Source: Epiperipatus broadwayi (Eukaryota > Onychophora > Udeonychophora > Euonychophora > Peripatidae). Taken from it: a stretch of DNA of 64,000 nucleotides. Below the pieces are notes generated by a model that saw only the letters and a list, made by a program, of their open reading frames with translations, had not been told where the DNA came from and searched no databases. How positions within the stretch are numbered: position 1 is the first letter of the stretch; every line of letters begins with the position of its first letter. The DNA lies in the NCBI GenBank assembly GCA_028023455.1, contig JAQFVV010012400.1, forward strand, positions 16,673,490 through 16,737,489. Direction: 5' to 3'. Positions 11,560-23,169 of this stretch are shown here, one piece after another. The position numbers and the translations under genes are program-made.

Positions 11560-14500
11560 AGTGATTTGTCTTATCTTCTTTTTCTTGGGATAAAAATAAA
11601 GGTAGCTTATAATAATTTTTAATATTCTATACTTTTTCCTTTTTTGTATATTCTTTTTTAGATCAATTATCATGCACTTGATTCAATCACTCTAGAGTAT
11701 CCATTTAAGAAATTGGTTCAGGTCCATTTATCACTGTGTATTTTTTTTAACCCTGTGTCAAGTTTTATCTTGTATGCTATAATTGCATTGCTGCTTTTGT
11801 TGTATCTTCTAAATCATCATGAACAAAATTTATGTTAGGATTGGAAGTCATCCTTCTATAGTAAAACTGAGTTGTTTTGAGGTACTTTTTAAGATTTTGT
11901 TTTTTTTGTCTGAAATGACAAATAATTATGGTAGTTCATTATTATCTTTTATTCCAAACTCTAAACTGGATAAATAAATAGTTTTATATTGATTGGTTAT
12001 TTTATGAGGATTTTACTTTTTATTGGGATTATTTATTGTCTTGTGTATATAATAATAATAATATTGTTTTGGTATCAAATGTATATTTTTATCTCATTTT
12101 CAGAAGATATCTTGCAATATATTTATTCTGCTTTTTCAGATCATATTGGTATTTTTTTGAGATTACTTTGTATCTGGCATATATGCTTTCATAGTCATTC
12201 TTTTTATTTTAACTTTGTGTTGATAAATATATTTGATATATATTCATTTGGTCATTAGTCAAATCATTAGCCACCATGTCCAATAAATATCAAAATCAAC
12301 AGATCTTACTGAGGTTCACAAATTTTATAATTATGTGAACAACTTTTTTAATTTTCTTATTTCGACAGATAATAAAAACTACAAATTAACATCAATCACA
12401 TTTTTATGTTTGTATTAATATAAATTAATATCATATAGTCACATAAGCATATCTGAATTGGGACTTGTTTCCTGGATTATAAAAATTCTTTTGGATTATA
12501 CTATTCAATTAAGTTTTGCTTTCTCAAATGATACCATCCTCTTTGAAGAAATGTCTCTCAGAATAATTTGACAACATTTAAAAATCACAAGCTAAACTTA
12601 TAAAGGTAATCAGAAAGATGAAAATAAGAATTATAATTCTGGCAGAGAATTTTTGAGGAAGAACAGGAGAGCATCAGCAAATACAATAGATCAGACAGCA
12701 AAATATTTAGCCAGAACTTGCATGATTTCTCTAGTACATATAAAATACTAACTTTGAACCTTGATATAATTCCTTTTGATAATGCTCAAATGTCAAATAA
12801 ATACATTTGATTGTCTTTTTTATTTTCATCAAAGGATCCTCGAAAAAAAAAGTGAAATCATCAAAAGCATACATTATAAAGAATAAAATTCCAGCACAAA
12901 TTATTTATAAATGTTATCCATAAGTGTCTTTTAGTAGACACTATATTTTAAATAATTTCTATCATCAAATTCATGTTTACATCATTGTTTATGGTGAGTA
13001 TACTCCATAATATATTATCACAATTTTCTTGTAATTATTGTATATTTTTTTCTGTGAAGTGAAAACTCACACTTAATGCATTCTTAAAGTTATATTATTC
13101 TTTAACAAACGATTATTTCTCTAGGATTCTATTTTATATAATTCCATTTGACTTGATCTTGGTTTTGCCTATATAAAGTGTCCAAACCATAAAATATTTA
13201 CATTTTTTGGGATAATTCATCAAATCATCAAGATTGTCACTTCAAATTTCATAACTCTTATAAGCATAATCTTTTTATCTTTTTGAGTTTACTACCTAAT
13301 ATATTTTTTCATATTTAGAAAAAAGTAATATATGTCTTTTAATCACTCATTACAAGTTTTAAAATAATCTGTTATTGATTTTCCTATCCATATTTTTCTT
13401 TAACACAATTATTATAAACTCTGCAACATTAGTTTTTGCCCAAACTTTAATTTCTGGTATTTATTTTATATTCTTATCTAGTCTCTACATCATTTTAAAT
13501 CTTTTCCACAATTAGCGTATCAGTTTTACACTAGGCTTCTGTTCTTATATCAACTTTAAATTTCTTCATAGTATCTCTTTTATTTGTAATATTTTATACA
13601 CTATTTTTGTCAAATTTAGATTCTTTTACTTTCTAGAACTTTTACAGTGCATGTAGCCTTTTTTATATTATTCATATCACATTTTAATTCATTATAATAT
13701 CCTGGTCTGTTTTATATTTTACTATGGTTTTCCTTATTCAAAATGAACTTTCCATCATTTGAATTTTTCAGTCTTTCTCTCTTTTTAAAATAATTTTTCT
13801 TAGGTTTTTTTCCAGACTTTTTATCTATTTCATGTTTTCTTTGTTATTATTGTTTATGTGATAAGCTATTGATATGTATGGAAGTTTTTATCAAGTGGAT
13901 GATTGCTCCATTTTTGTTTGTACTTGATTTTGATTGTCTATTTTCTAATAGATCAACTTTTGTTTATTTTATTATTGTTGTTTTCTTATTTCCATCATGA
14001 CTATCTCTAACATTAATTATTTTAATATTTAAAATGATTTAAAATTATGTTCCAAGGTTTATTTATACCTTTCTCCTTTTAATTTAAGGCAACTTATGTT
14101 TAATCTTCAATATCTCTAAATATATAATGGCTAACTATGATTAACTACAACTTATTCCTTTAATTCCAAATTTTTACATGATTACTTTTCTTCCAGATGC
14201 AGAAAAATATCAGAACACTATGTTGCAACATGAAAATGAAATGCCATGAAAGATATGAAATAAAGTAGTGATCAGTATATGATCAATCCCTTTTATATCC
14301 CTAAGCAAAATGATTTAAATACATGCATGCATACATGTATAGCAAAATTAAAATATTAATTTAATTATACATTCTTAGAGAGAAAAATTATTTAGAATGC
14401 TATCTTCTATGTGGACAAGACAATTAGTTGGTGTACATATATACACATTTATACACATTACATTTAACTACAGACTGTCAATACGAGGCAGACTCTTTCA

Positions 14501-14990
14501 GATTAAGATATATTAATAAATCAAGCATTATTAATTACATATATAAAAAAATATTAAATTGAAAAAACAAACAAACTTAACTGTATTTTAATTAATAAAA
14601 ATATTTAATTAATAGACTATATTATACATAGTAATATTTTCAGATTATATGTGACTGAATGTGGGTATTTGAATATGTAAAATCTTTAATTAAGATATGT
14701 CAAAGTTTGGGCAATAATTTACTTGCCCGTAAGGTCATGAGCTTCTGATTGCTAAAATAATATACATTCTGAACTGATACAGTGATAACACTACTTCTAA
14801 TACAAACTAAACTTTTTAAGCATTCATGTGATTTTTATATCTTTCCTTTTAAAACAACAACAACAAACAAATTGACATCAGTATTGAATTACATACACTC
14901 ATAAAATTTGGTTTAAGTATAATTAATTAATTCTAACAAAGATTTTTCTTATAAAAATAAATCTTCAATCTTTTACAATTCGTAAAAAAA
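11560..14990. other. AT-rich stretch, no confident gene
   Basis: No host exon or RNA gene was recognised. The 89-codon frame at 11989-12258 is low-complexity. From about 13050 to 14050 the plus strand is C-rich relative to G, and minus-strand translation gives short LINE-like fragments (for example 'ILWFGHFI' near 13195). The signal is too eroded to annotate as an element. Confidence 0.45.
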
Positions 14991-14999
14991 ATATGATTA

Positions 15000-15230
15000 A
15001 AAAAGTTTCAAAATTAATCCTTAATTAAAGTGTTTTGAAATTGACATTATAAAACAATTATATTTTTAAAAATGAAAAAAAAAAAAAAATCAAATAAATA
15101 AACAAGTTCTTTTTTGTTTTTTAAAGTCAAAGGAGTACAGATATGGAAGTTTCTACGTCCTAATGTAATATTTTAAAAGCAACTATATAAATTTGATGAA
15201 ATATTATAACTAATTAATACTAATAAATTA
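15000..15230 (+). repeat. Dispersed AT-rich repeat, copy 2
   Basis: Same-orientation partner of 10955-11150. The shared blocks are listed there. This copy has a longer poly-A/poly-T-containing middle. No coding content. Confidence 0.6.
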
Positions 15231-15234
15231 AATC

Positions 15235-15980
15235 AAAATCAAACGGTCTTCTATTTTAAAAATAACACATTAATTTCAATATATATACAAAACAAACTCA
15301 TGCAAACTTCTTCATAAATATTGATTTATTATATGAACTATTATAAAGTACAAAAAATACTCCACCAGTTCGATTACATTCTTTTATAGTCTTAATCAAG
15401 GAACAACTAAATATATATAAAAACAATAAATATAAATATTCCACAATAATCCAATACATATAACAAATACAAATAATCATATTATGAAAGAATTATAAAG
15501 AATAGGTTGTTAATTGAAAAAAAAAAGGTTGGTTTAATTAAATAAATGTAGGTGATTATTTTATGAAAGGTATTTAAGAAACGAAAATAATGGATATTTA
15601 AAATTATTTGTTAGAAGAGTTTTAAGGTAAGAGTTATTTGTATGTGTTATATGAATTAGATTATTGTGAAATATTTGTATTTATATTTCTTGTTTTTTTA
15701 TACAACGATATAATCGAAAGGTTGGTGTATTTTTTGTATTTTATAATAGTTCTTATAATAAATCAAGATTTATAAAGAAGTTTGCATGTGGTTTGTTTTA
15801 TATATATATTATAATTAATACGAACTTCTCCATGTATTATCATATTCATATATCATTCTCTATTTTAAAAATGAAAATAATTTAAGTTATTTAGTGTTAA
15901 CAACTCACTTTTCTAGCGATAAGACCAAAATATCTTACTATAACAAAATATCCTAGAGCATATCACTAGCTGAAAATTCA
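15235..15980. other. AT-rich stretch, no gene seen
   Basis: A 60-codon minus-strand frame (15298-15480) has no recognisable domain. A similar phrase (TATTTTTTGTATTTTATAAT..TTATAATAAATCA) recurs in inverted orientation near 15730-15770, so the segment may hold an old imperfect inverted repeat. Confidence 0.4.
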
Positions 15981-15987
15981 AATACAA

Positions 15988-16123
15988 AATGTTCACTCTC
16001 CCAAATATTATTTTTTTCAGCACCTTCTCTGTGAATAATATAAAGTCTGAACTTCAAACAGACTTTATATTTATTCATAGAAGATATTACTGAAAAACAT
16101 AACATTTGGGTGATTTGAACATT
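15988..16123. repeat. Fold-back element, arms about 63 bp
   Basis: Arms running from AATGTTCACTCTCCCAAATA to ATAAAGTCTG pair, with small bulges, with CAGACTTTAT to TATTTGGGTGATTTGAACAT-like sequence around a 9-base loop near 16050-16059. The whole unit could form one long hairpin. No flanking target-site duplication could be read with confidence. It abuts a second fold-back of a different family. Confidence 0.8.
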
Positions 16124-16136
16124 ATATATATATATA

Positions 16137-16450
16137 TATGAGACTTGAACTCAGGTTTTCAAACTCCCATATCTATCCAATCCATTTTATAGAATTGATG
16201 CACATGACCACATACATGTGAAAAAATCAATGTACTCCAGTATATGTATTTCGTGCTTAACCAGCACTTATTAGTTGTTCCAAGTCACTATCTTCCACAC
16301 ATATATATGATCTGGCCCAATTGATGAGTGTTGGTTCAGTACAAAATATGTATATTGGAGATCATTGATCTTTTTCACATATACAATGACATGTGTGTCA
16401 GTTGTATAAGATGGATTGGATATCTGTGGGGAGTTTGAAAGTCTGACTTC
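16137..16450. repeat. R family fold-back: two head-to-head copies
   Basis: The left arm (16137-16315) reads in the same direction as copies 1 and 2 (GACTTGAACTCAGGTTTTC, CATACATGTGAAAAA, GTATTTCGTGCTTAACCAGC). The right arm (16316-16450) is its diverged reverse complement, ending GGGAGTTTGAAAGTCTGACT. The minus-strand end of the left arm contains TGAGTTCAAGTCTC, which fits a polymerase III B-box consensus. Confidence 0.75.
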
Positions 16451-16459
16451 AAGTCTCTT

Positions 16460-18240
16460 ATAATTACATTAGGTTTAATATAGACAATATACATGTATTT
16501 GAATATTATAACGATCCAAATGGAGGTGGAGACAGCAGTCAATCATATATGCAACTACCAGGGCGCCATCTAGGCATTTGAACCTAGAAAAATTTATAAA
16601 GTAGGCAGATACGTGCTGTTAAGATTCCACTTTATTTAAATATTCAGATCGTTAGCCCAAGTCACTAGCTCAGTGGAGACGCAGAGATAATAATCTATAT
16701 CTTAAATATAAATAAATAAAAGCCACTGCCAGAAATTAACACATAAAAATATTTATTTACGCATATATAAAATCATTCTAATTTGAGGAATAAGTTTAAC
16801 ATTTTAGATGTTTATATTAATCTTTAATTTTACATTTAAATAGATTTCAATAAGTTTAATATTTTATTTAGATGGTCGAGTATGAATAGACTACATAGAT
16901 CTGCATTTGAAAAGAAAATATTCTATCCCTTATTTGACCTTAGGCCAAAAAGTTCGCAGTCAAACTGGCGTCAATCCATCTGATACATTTATGTATTCAA
17001 TGTAGCATGAAAATACGACAACACAAAATACTATACTGTCAGGAATGTACGTCTGAACAGTGAGTAGAGTTAGAGAAGACATTGTCTCTCCACCAACAGG
17101 AATGCGGCATCTGTTGGCGAGTAGAACAATAAACATAAAACTCCATAGGAATGGATTGCGGTCCTTTGCCATCTTACAAACCCATCCATAGGCAAACAGA
17201 AGGTGTGTGGCATATATATGCAATCCTTCCCGTAGCGGATCTCATACTACATCTACTAATTACACCATTATATCCAATCCATTGAGCCAATTCAACTACG
17301 AAACGAATAACCTAAGATTACCCTCCCTTAATATAAATTTACAAAACTATATAGCCATTCACGCCCGACTTAAATTTAACATTTAAATACGTTCGCACAG
17401 ATAAATTTTATATAATTTGTTTTATAATGTCGAGTATAGATCAGCTGCACAGATTCCATGGTTAAAAACATTTCAAAATAAACACAACCGATCAAAATAC
17501 AAAATCATCAATAATGTCAATTGCATAGGGAATACACAAAACCCAATAGCATTCATCGTAAGATGCTTGCAGGGACATCGTTGACTTATATATTCTAATC
17601 GAATGTGAAAACCACAATATTATCAACCGCTAACGAATCTATGCAACGTCTATACCCAACCTTAAATTCTCTCATTTAAAATTTAAACAAAAAGCATTAA
17701 CACAAATAAAAAATAATAAAATGGAAATGATTTTTTTTCAAAGCAAACCATATAAAATTTTAAACATTATCAATTGATTTTAAACTTAAAAGTCAGATAG
17801 AAGTTCATAAGCTTGAACGAAAGTTCTTAATTAGTTTTAAATTTTAGAGTTCATGTCAATAGCTTACAGTAGAAGAATCACTGCTCTTGATGTAAATTCC
17901 CATGGAGTCTTTATTTGAAAACCCAGTCAGATGTTCCGGAGGTAGCATTAGCTGGTTCATTTCGGTATCACAGTCAGTTCATTTTTTAAATAGAGGGAAA
18001 GTGTGTGATATGTGCGTCCTATCATGACCCTCAAAAACAAGCCGGAAAAACTGACTGGAACTCAATATTTTTCTTTTTATAGTCCTCCTATGGATTCCAT
18101 GAACAAAAACGTCACTGTTCCATTTTTTTCGTTATGGTCCAGGCCTTTATTTGCTTCCATTGGTCAAGCTAAAATCTCTTTCTTCTCTTATCTATTTTTC
18201 ATCTAACTTTTTAATTACACAGCTTTTGGATAATTAATAA
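16460..18240. other. Less AT-rich region of unknown nature
   Basis: CpG dinucleotides and GC are visibly more frequent here than in the flanks. Two diverged copies of a segment containing GTCGAGTAT and CAGAT lie at about 16795-16922 and 17370-17472. The 87-codon minus-strand frame at 16960-17223 and the 64-codon plus-strand frame at 18012-18206 have no domain I recognise. tRNA-like A-box phrases (CTAGCTCAGTGG near 16668, and TGGCTCAATGG on the minus strand near 17290) suggest old tRNA-derived repeats, but no cloverleaf is complete. It could be an unrecognised repeat or part of a host gene. Confidence 0.35.
18049..18081 (-). promoter_or_regulatory. Candidate core promoter (TATA box plus initiator)
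   Basis: On the minus strand TATAAAAAG (first T at 18081) is followed by TCAGTT, whose A is at 18052, a spacing of 29 bases. This is close to the canonical TATA-to-start distance, and TCAGT is the arthropod-type initiator consensus. It lies in the locally GC-richer region. The downstream minus-strand sequence contains no gene I can recognise. Such pairs also arise by chance in AT-rich DNA, so this is a candidate only. Confidence 0.25.
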
Positions 18241-18244
18241 ACAA

Positions 18245-20700
18245 TCATTTCCATCTACAAAAATATTTTATCTTTAAGTCTTGTACTTTTTTTTTTATAA
18301 AAAAGTACGTTCAAATACTTATTTATTTGTTTTTTTTAAAAAATATTTTTAAAGTTTTGAATCTGTGCGAATATATACGTTTAACAAACATTTTAATTTT
18401 AGCGTTTAGTTTTTTTTTTAATAGATTTTATTTTTATTTGTGAACTTTAAGATTTTATTTTAAATTAATGTAACGACATATTTATATATCATTACAATAT
18501 ATATGTTTCACTTTTTTCTTTAGTTTATGATAATAAAATGTATTGTAAATCATTTTCATTATTATTTTATCTCATTTCTTTAATAAATACAACTTGTGTC
18601 TTTTAAATTAATTCCCATGTCTGATGAACATGACTTACACATATATTTTAGCTTTAATTTCCAAACTTCATTAAATCTTAATAGTAAATTCATCATACCT
18701 ATTTGCCTATTTATTTCCTTCAACTCATAATCTTTTTTAAAACTACCTTATTGTCTCTTTAATATCACTAAGTACATCATTATTTGCACTCATCAATCTT
18801 TATTTGCTCTTCTGATATCTTAAATATATCCATTCTTTTTATATTTTCTAGCTATCACATTCTTACATAATTTATTCACTGCACCGTCAAATAATAAATA
18901 TATATTTAATTCCCACATACTCATCTTTCTATAGCATATCTTTAACAATTTGTAAATGAACTTTTCCAATAATCATATCCTCTTCAAATTCATTTTTTTC
19001 TAAAAGTATTTTATGTATTATTAACATTATCTGGGGGGGGGGGGAACATCATAAGAATGCATTTCATCAAATTAGTAACATGAATGTTTAAAAAAAATTT
19101 CTCAAACGTAATACAGTTATTATATAAAACAACTTACTATTTGAGATCATAAGATAAAAGAGTTGATGTTACTAAATCCAAACATTTGCCATAAAGAAAA
19201 AAGTTGATGTCTAAATCAAGTATGAAAGATTTTTGATATTTCAAATGAAAAGTAAGAGTGTTTGATTAAGAAAAACTTCTAGTACAAAGGTAGCATTTAA
19301 GTAACCACTCCAGTGTATGATTGTGTATATGTCCTGTAAAATAATCTTTAGTACGAAAGATCAAATTATAATTTTTAAATTACAATAAAAATAATTAACA
19401 TTATTATGAGTTTTAATGTAATGATATACCATTTTCTGAGTTTATTGTGAAATAAAATATTAGAAGAAAAATTTATATAATGTTTAAATATTTTTCAGTA
19501 GTACCCAGACAATAAAGCAATATTTTAGATTTTTTTTTAACTTTTAAAAATCAGATTATTTTTTAAAGCAATTTTTAATGTAGTTTACAATAAATTATAA
19601 AAAACAGCATAATACTCTTCCTCTATTTCCATTTTTGATCAGATTACATTAAAAATCCTGATTTAACAGAGATTGTATAATTATTTATAGAATTTAGCAA
19701 TGATTTTAATTATTAATATTTTAAATTCAGGGGTTTTTGTATTTTTGCTTTAACGATATAAATGTTTCTATTCTTGAAAGATTGTTATCATGAGGAAGTT
19801 CGAGCAATAAATTCTTTGGAGACTAGTGTTATTCAAAGATTTCCAATTTTACATTTAAAATTTTTTTCAAGTTGAACAAATTTTCATTGGCCTGCTGGGT
19901 AATATAATTTTTTACAAGATTTTAATACAAATTTTTTTTACAATTCTCTGAAACTCAGAAATTTTCAACTTATAATTCAATATAAAAATTAACATTGTGT
20001 TAGTTTATTTTAATTTCAGACTTGGAGATAAATTATGTGAGAAATTTTTCTTCATCTATATATCTGATGGTAAATTAGTGACTGAATTCACATTTTTTAT
20101 TTTATCTTAGTAGTCTAAAAAGATTAAAATAGAGTAAAATTATAATAAATTAACAAATAGCAAATACAATCTTCTATTTTATATATATATATATTTAAAA
20201 AATATATATAATAAAATTATACTCAAGACAAATCAATTTAATAGCCTCTTTAAAACTTTTTTTTTAGTCAAAGATGATACCATAATATTAACTATGAAGC
20301 ATCTGTAATAGACAAAATATTAATTGTAGCATGGAAAAGTTACATTCTCTTAGTTATTATGTTGCTAAGCAATGGTGTAAGCAACTGACTGAAAGGAGAT
20401 TAAACAAAATTTTCTTAACATAATTGGAAAGATTCTAATATTTTAATCTATATCATCTGTTTTTTAAGGTGGGTTATCATTAAATGCAGAATATCACCAT
20501 TCAATAAATATTAATTTCTGTTTGTTTTAGTAATTGTGGCAGATGCAGGAGTTGAACATTTATGAATGATTCTCAGATGAGAAAAGTTAAAAAAAATTAA
20601 TGTTTGGTAGATTGAATGAAAGTGTTATAATTTCTCAAGTAACAAGCCGTATAATTATATATCATAACTAATTATATAATTACTATATTACAAAGCTTTA
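18245..20700. other. AT-rich stretch, no confident gene; G12 tract at 19033-19044
   Basis: No gene was recognised. A run of twelve G residues (19033-19044) stands out against the AT-rich background. Minus-strand translation of about 18600-19000 gives peptide-like fragments without a known domain. Dinucleotide AT repeats lie near 20183-20215. Confidence 0.45.
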
Positions 20701-20704
20701 CCTT

Positions 20705-21870
20705 AAAATGTTATTGATGTGATGTGATGCACTGTGACTTCACCTTATGTGGAGTCAGGAATCTCTCAGTGACTATGTCCAGAGAAACCTGTTAGCCACT
20801 TTATTTTCCCTTTCCATTCCCCATCCTAAGTTTTTTCATATTCTTTTCTATCCTGCTTCATCCCATTTCCACAATATAATCTTTGTCAACTCCATAGTTT
20901 TTTTTATATAAATCCCCCTTATCTTTTCTCAAACCCAGCATAAAAACCAATAATCCACTTTCTGTATAATCACTTTGTTTATATTTATTCTTCCACAGCT
21001 TCATTATTTGTACACTTTCTGCTTTCAGGCATTTACATTCATTTAACAGATTCCTAATATTTTCTATGTCTTCCTTACACAACTTGCAGACTAAATCACT
21101 CATATTTTTCATTTATGTGTATATTCCTTTGTTACTAAAGATCCCGTTCGAACCTTAAACAGTAAATTACTTTCCTTGCTATTATCATAAATTAATTCGC
21201 ACCCAATATTCCATTTACTTCTATATATATCTAAACTCTTTTTACTCTCCATACTAGTTTTCTATCTCTCCAACTCCCTATTCTTTATTAATGCATATAC
21301 TCTTCTGTCCCATTATTTGCCACTATAACATTCAACAATCCTCCTAACACAATCATCACATCTTTTGTACAAGTACTCTGATATAAAGTTTTTATCCAAA
21401 CCTTCTGCATACCATATTATCTTTCTCACTCATATTGTTGCCTGTCATTTACTCATACCCAATTTAATATTATTTTGGCTATTCTCTTAATATCCATAAG
21501 CTGCAATCTACCAAACACTTTCATCTTGTTTTTGCATCTCTCATATAAAAAATTGACCATCCCATTTCTTTTTGAATTGCCTCTTTTGCTGACCACCCAC
21601 CTTCATCTAATGCATGTCTTCCTACTTCTCTTTGTACTTTTTCTAAGTTATCTAATACCCCTTTACTAACAACACATAATACATTGTTACCACGTGTTAG
21701 CCCTGCTACTGCCACTTCCATACGATTCTAGCTACATCATACTTATTATATAAAAACTCTGTTAACTTCTTTATCAATCCCTTTCTTTTCTTTGCTTCAT
21801 TTATCAATTTTTTCTCCCATTCATCCAAATAATTTCTCTGATTAAGCGCCCTCTATTTTATTATTGTGGA
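20705..21870 (-). pseudogene. C-terminal part of a non-LTR retrotransposon reverse transcriptase protein
   Basis: Minus-strand frames 21721-21521 and 21112-20858 and the sequence between them read as one C-terminal domain with frameshifts: 'VAGLTRGNNVLC', 'LDNLEKVQREVGRHALD', 'AKEAIQKEMGWS', then 'SLVTKEYTHK' and a cysteine cluster 'CKLCKEDIENIRNLLNECKC'. The 'LE.VQR.VGR.AL...EA...MGWS' pattern and the terminal Cys-rich motif are typical of the region downstream of the polymerase in several LINE groups. The 3' end runs into short CATCACATCACATCA repeats near 20720, fitting a LINE microsatellite tail. The polymerase itself is absent (5' truncation near 21870). The clade is uncertain. Confidence 0.75.
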
Positions 21871-21879
21871 AATAAGATA

Positions 21880-22470
21880 TAAAATGTTTTATCAAAGTCA
21901 AATTCTGAATTATAAACTATGACAGTAAAAGACTCTTAGAACTAATTTCAAGGGAACTCTCTTCACAAATTTGATATTATTTAAAATAAAGCAAGCAATC
22001 TTTTAAAGTACTATAGATACAAGAAATAGTTAATTATTAAATGTGATATTTTTTATAACCATTAAATACACATATTCTATAGGAGTAGAAATTACAATCA
22101 AGGCTACTTTTTGTGTTATCTTGTCAAAAAGTCTACACAATTATCAAAACAAGATTTAATTAAATCATGCTTAATGGGAAGTAAATTATCTTAACACCTT
22201 TGTAAATGATTCTAATATTTAAATCATTTTATTTTTTAAGAGATAAGACTATATAATGTTTGATGTTTTTATGTCTGTAGGAATTATTCTCTATTATTTA
22301 AAATAGATATTATTTGGGAAATATTTATTTATTTTTTTCTTTATTAATTATTAATTTTGCATCGAGTGATTTAGTAAAATGATAAAAGTGGCAATTGCAA
22401 GAGCTAAAACTTCCTATATCAGTTATCAGCTGAGGAAAGTGTAAAAAAAAAAATTCAATAGTTGATTAAA
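21880..22470. other. AT-rich stretch, no gene seen
   Basis: No coding, RNA or repeat signal was recognised between the LINE C-terminal relic and the tRNA-derived SINE. Confidence 0.5.
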
Positions 22471-22477
22471 TGAAATA

Positions 22478-22615
22478 GTGCTTTGCATGGATTAGTGCAG
22501 TGATGGCTCTGGATCTGAAGGTCCAGGGATCACAGCTCTATCACTTTCAGTGCTCAAACTTCTTATGAATTTCTGAGTAATAAGCCATTCACTATTTTTA
22601 AATGAATCATATGCT
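22478..22615 (+). mobile_element. tRNA-derived SINE, copy 1
   Basis: A tRNA-like head is visible: A-box-like TTAGTGCAGTGATGG, an anticodon-arm-like TGGATCTGAAGGTCCA and a degenerate B-box-like GGGATCACAGCTC. A body follows: AGCTCTATCACTTTC, ACTTCTTATGA, CTGAGTAATAAGCCATTCA. The body matches the opposite-strand copy at 27370-27510, showing a dispersed family. The acceptor stem is not preserved and no functional tRNA is implied. Transcription would be by RNA polymerase III, with mobilisation by a partner LINE, by analogy with other SINEs. Confidence 0.7.
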
Positions 22616-22977
22616 CAATCTTTCACTATAGTGCTTGAATATTAGCTGACTGTCTGAGCAATTGACTACATAATTACACACACACATATTTATATAAAAT
22701 ATTCATAGTGGTAATCTATTCTACATTAGTTTTCTTGTTTTATTACTTATTAATTTTGATTCATGTGATTTAATGGCAGACATAAAACACGTTTTTGAAT
22801 TAGTTTCCAATTAACCTGCTTATTTTGTATGTAGATCTGGAACCAGATTAGAAATGTAACTGTATTGTTTTCAGTTTTGAAATCCTCATAAATACAAACA
22901 ACAATATAGGAATGGGAATTTAAATTGTTCTACGATTTGTTAGTCACTAATTATTCAAACTTGCAATGGATAATGTG

Positions 22978-23148
22978 AAAACCACTAAACATCACCTGAT
23001 CACCATTTCTTGTACTTGCTCATAACTGTTAGTAAAATAGGCAAAACCCTTCATACAGTAGTGTCACTCAGTGCAAGCCTTCTGGCATCCATTGATTACT
23101 CTGGCTTGCACTGAGTGGCACTACTGTATGGAGAGTTTTGCCTGTTTT
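22978..23148 (-). mobile_element. Family A fold-back element with target-site duplication
   Basis: Near-perfect arms (GCAAAACCCTTCATACAGTA on the left, TACTGTATGGAGAGTTTTGC on the right, plus inner arms ACTCAGTGCAAGCC and GGCTTGCACTGAGT) form a hairpin without a hammerhead core. The minus-strand tail reads GAAATGGTGATCAGGTGATG and a short extension. AATGGATAATGTG (22965-22977) and AATAGATAATGTG (23149-23161) form a 13-bp target-site duplication with one mismatch. The inner arms contain the GCAAGCC, AATCAATGG and CTTCTGG phrases of the 11.3-kb copy, so this is the same family. Confidence 0.75.
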
Positions 23149-23169
23149 AATAGATAATGTGCTGACATC

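Noticed and set aside
11989-12258. 89-codon hydrophobic frame resembling a membrane protein
   Set aside because: Hydrophobicity follows from T-rich composition; no promoter, conserved motif or partner exon.
13050-14050. Minus-strand LINE relic
   Set aside because: Only isolated short matches such as 'WFGHFI' could be read; order and frame could not be established, so it was not listed as an element.
16500-16740. tRNA gene or tRNA SINE suggested by CTAGCTCAGTGG and TTTGAACCTAG
   Set aside because: A- and B-box-like phrases are on opposite strands and no cloverleaf can be drawn.
18550-19020. Minus-strand coding-like relic
   Set aside because: Peptide-like fragments between stops, but no family or domain recognised.
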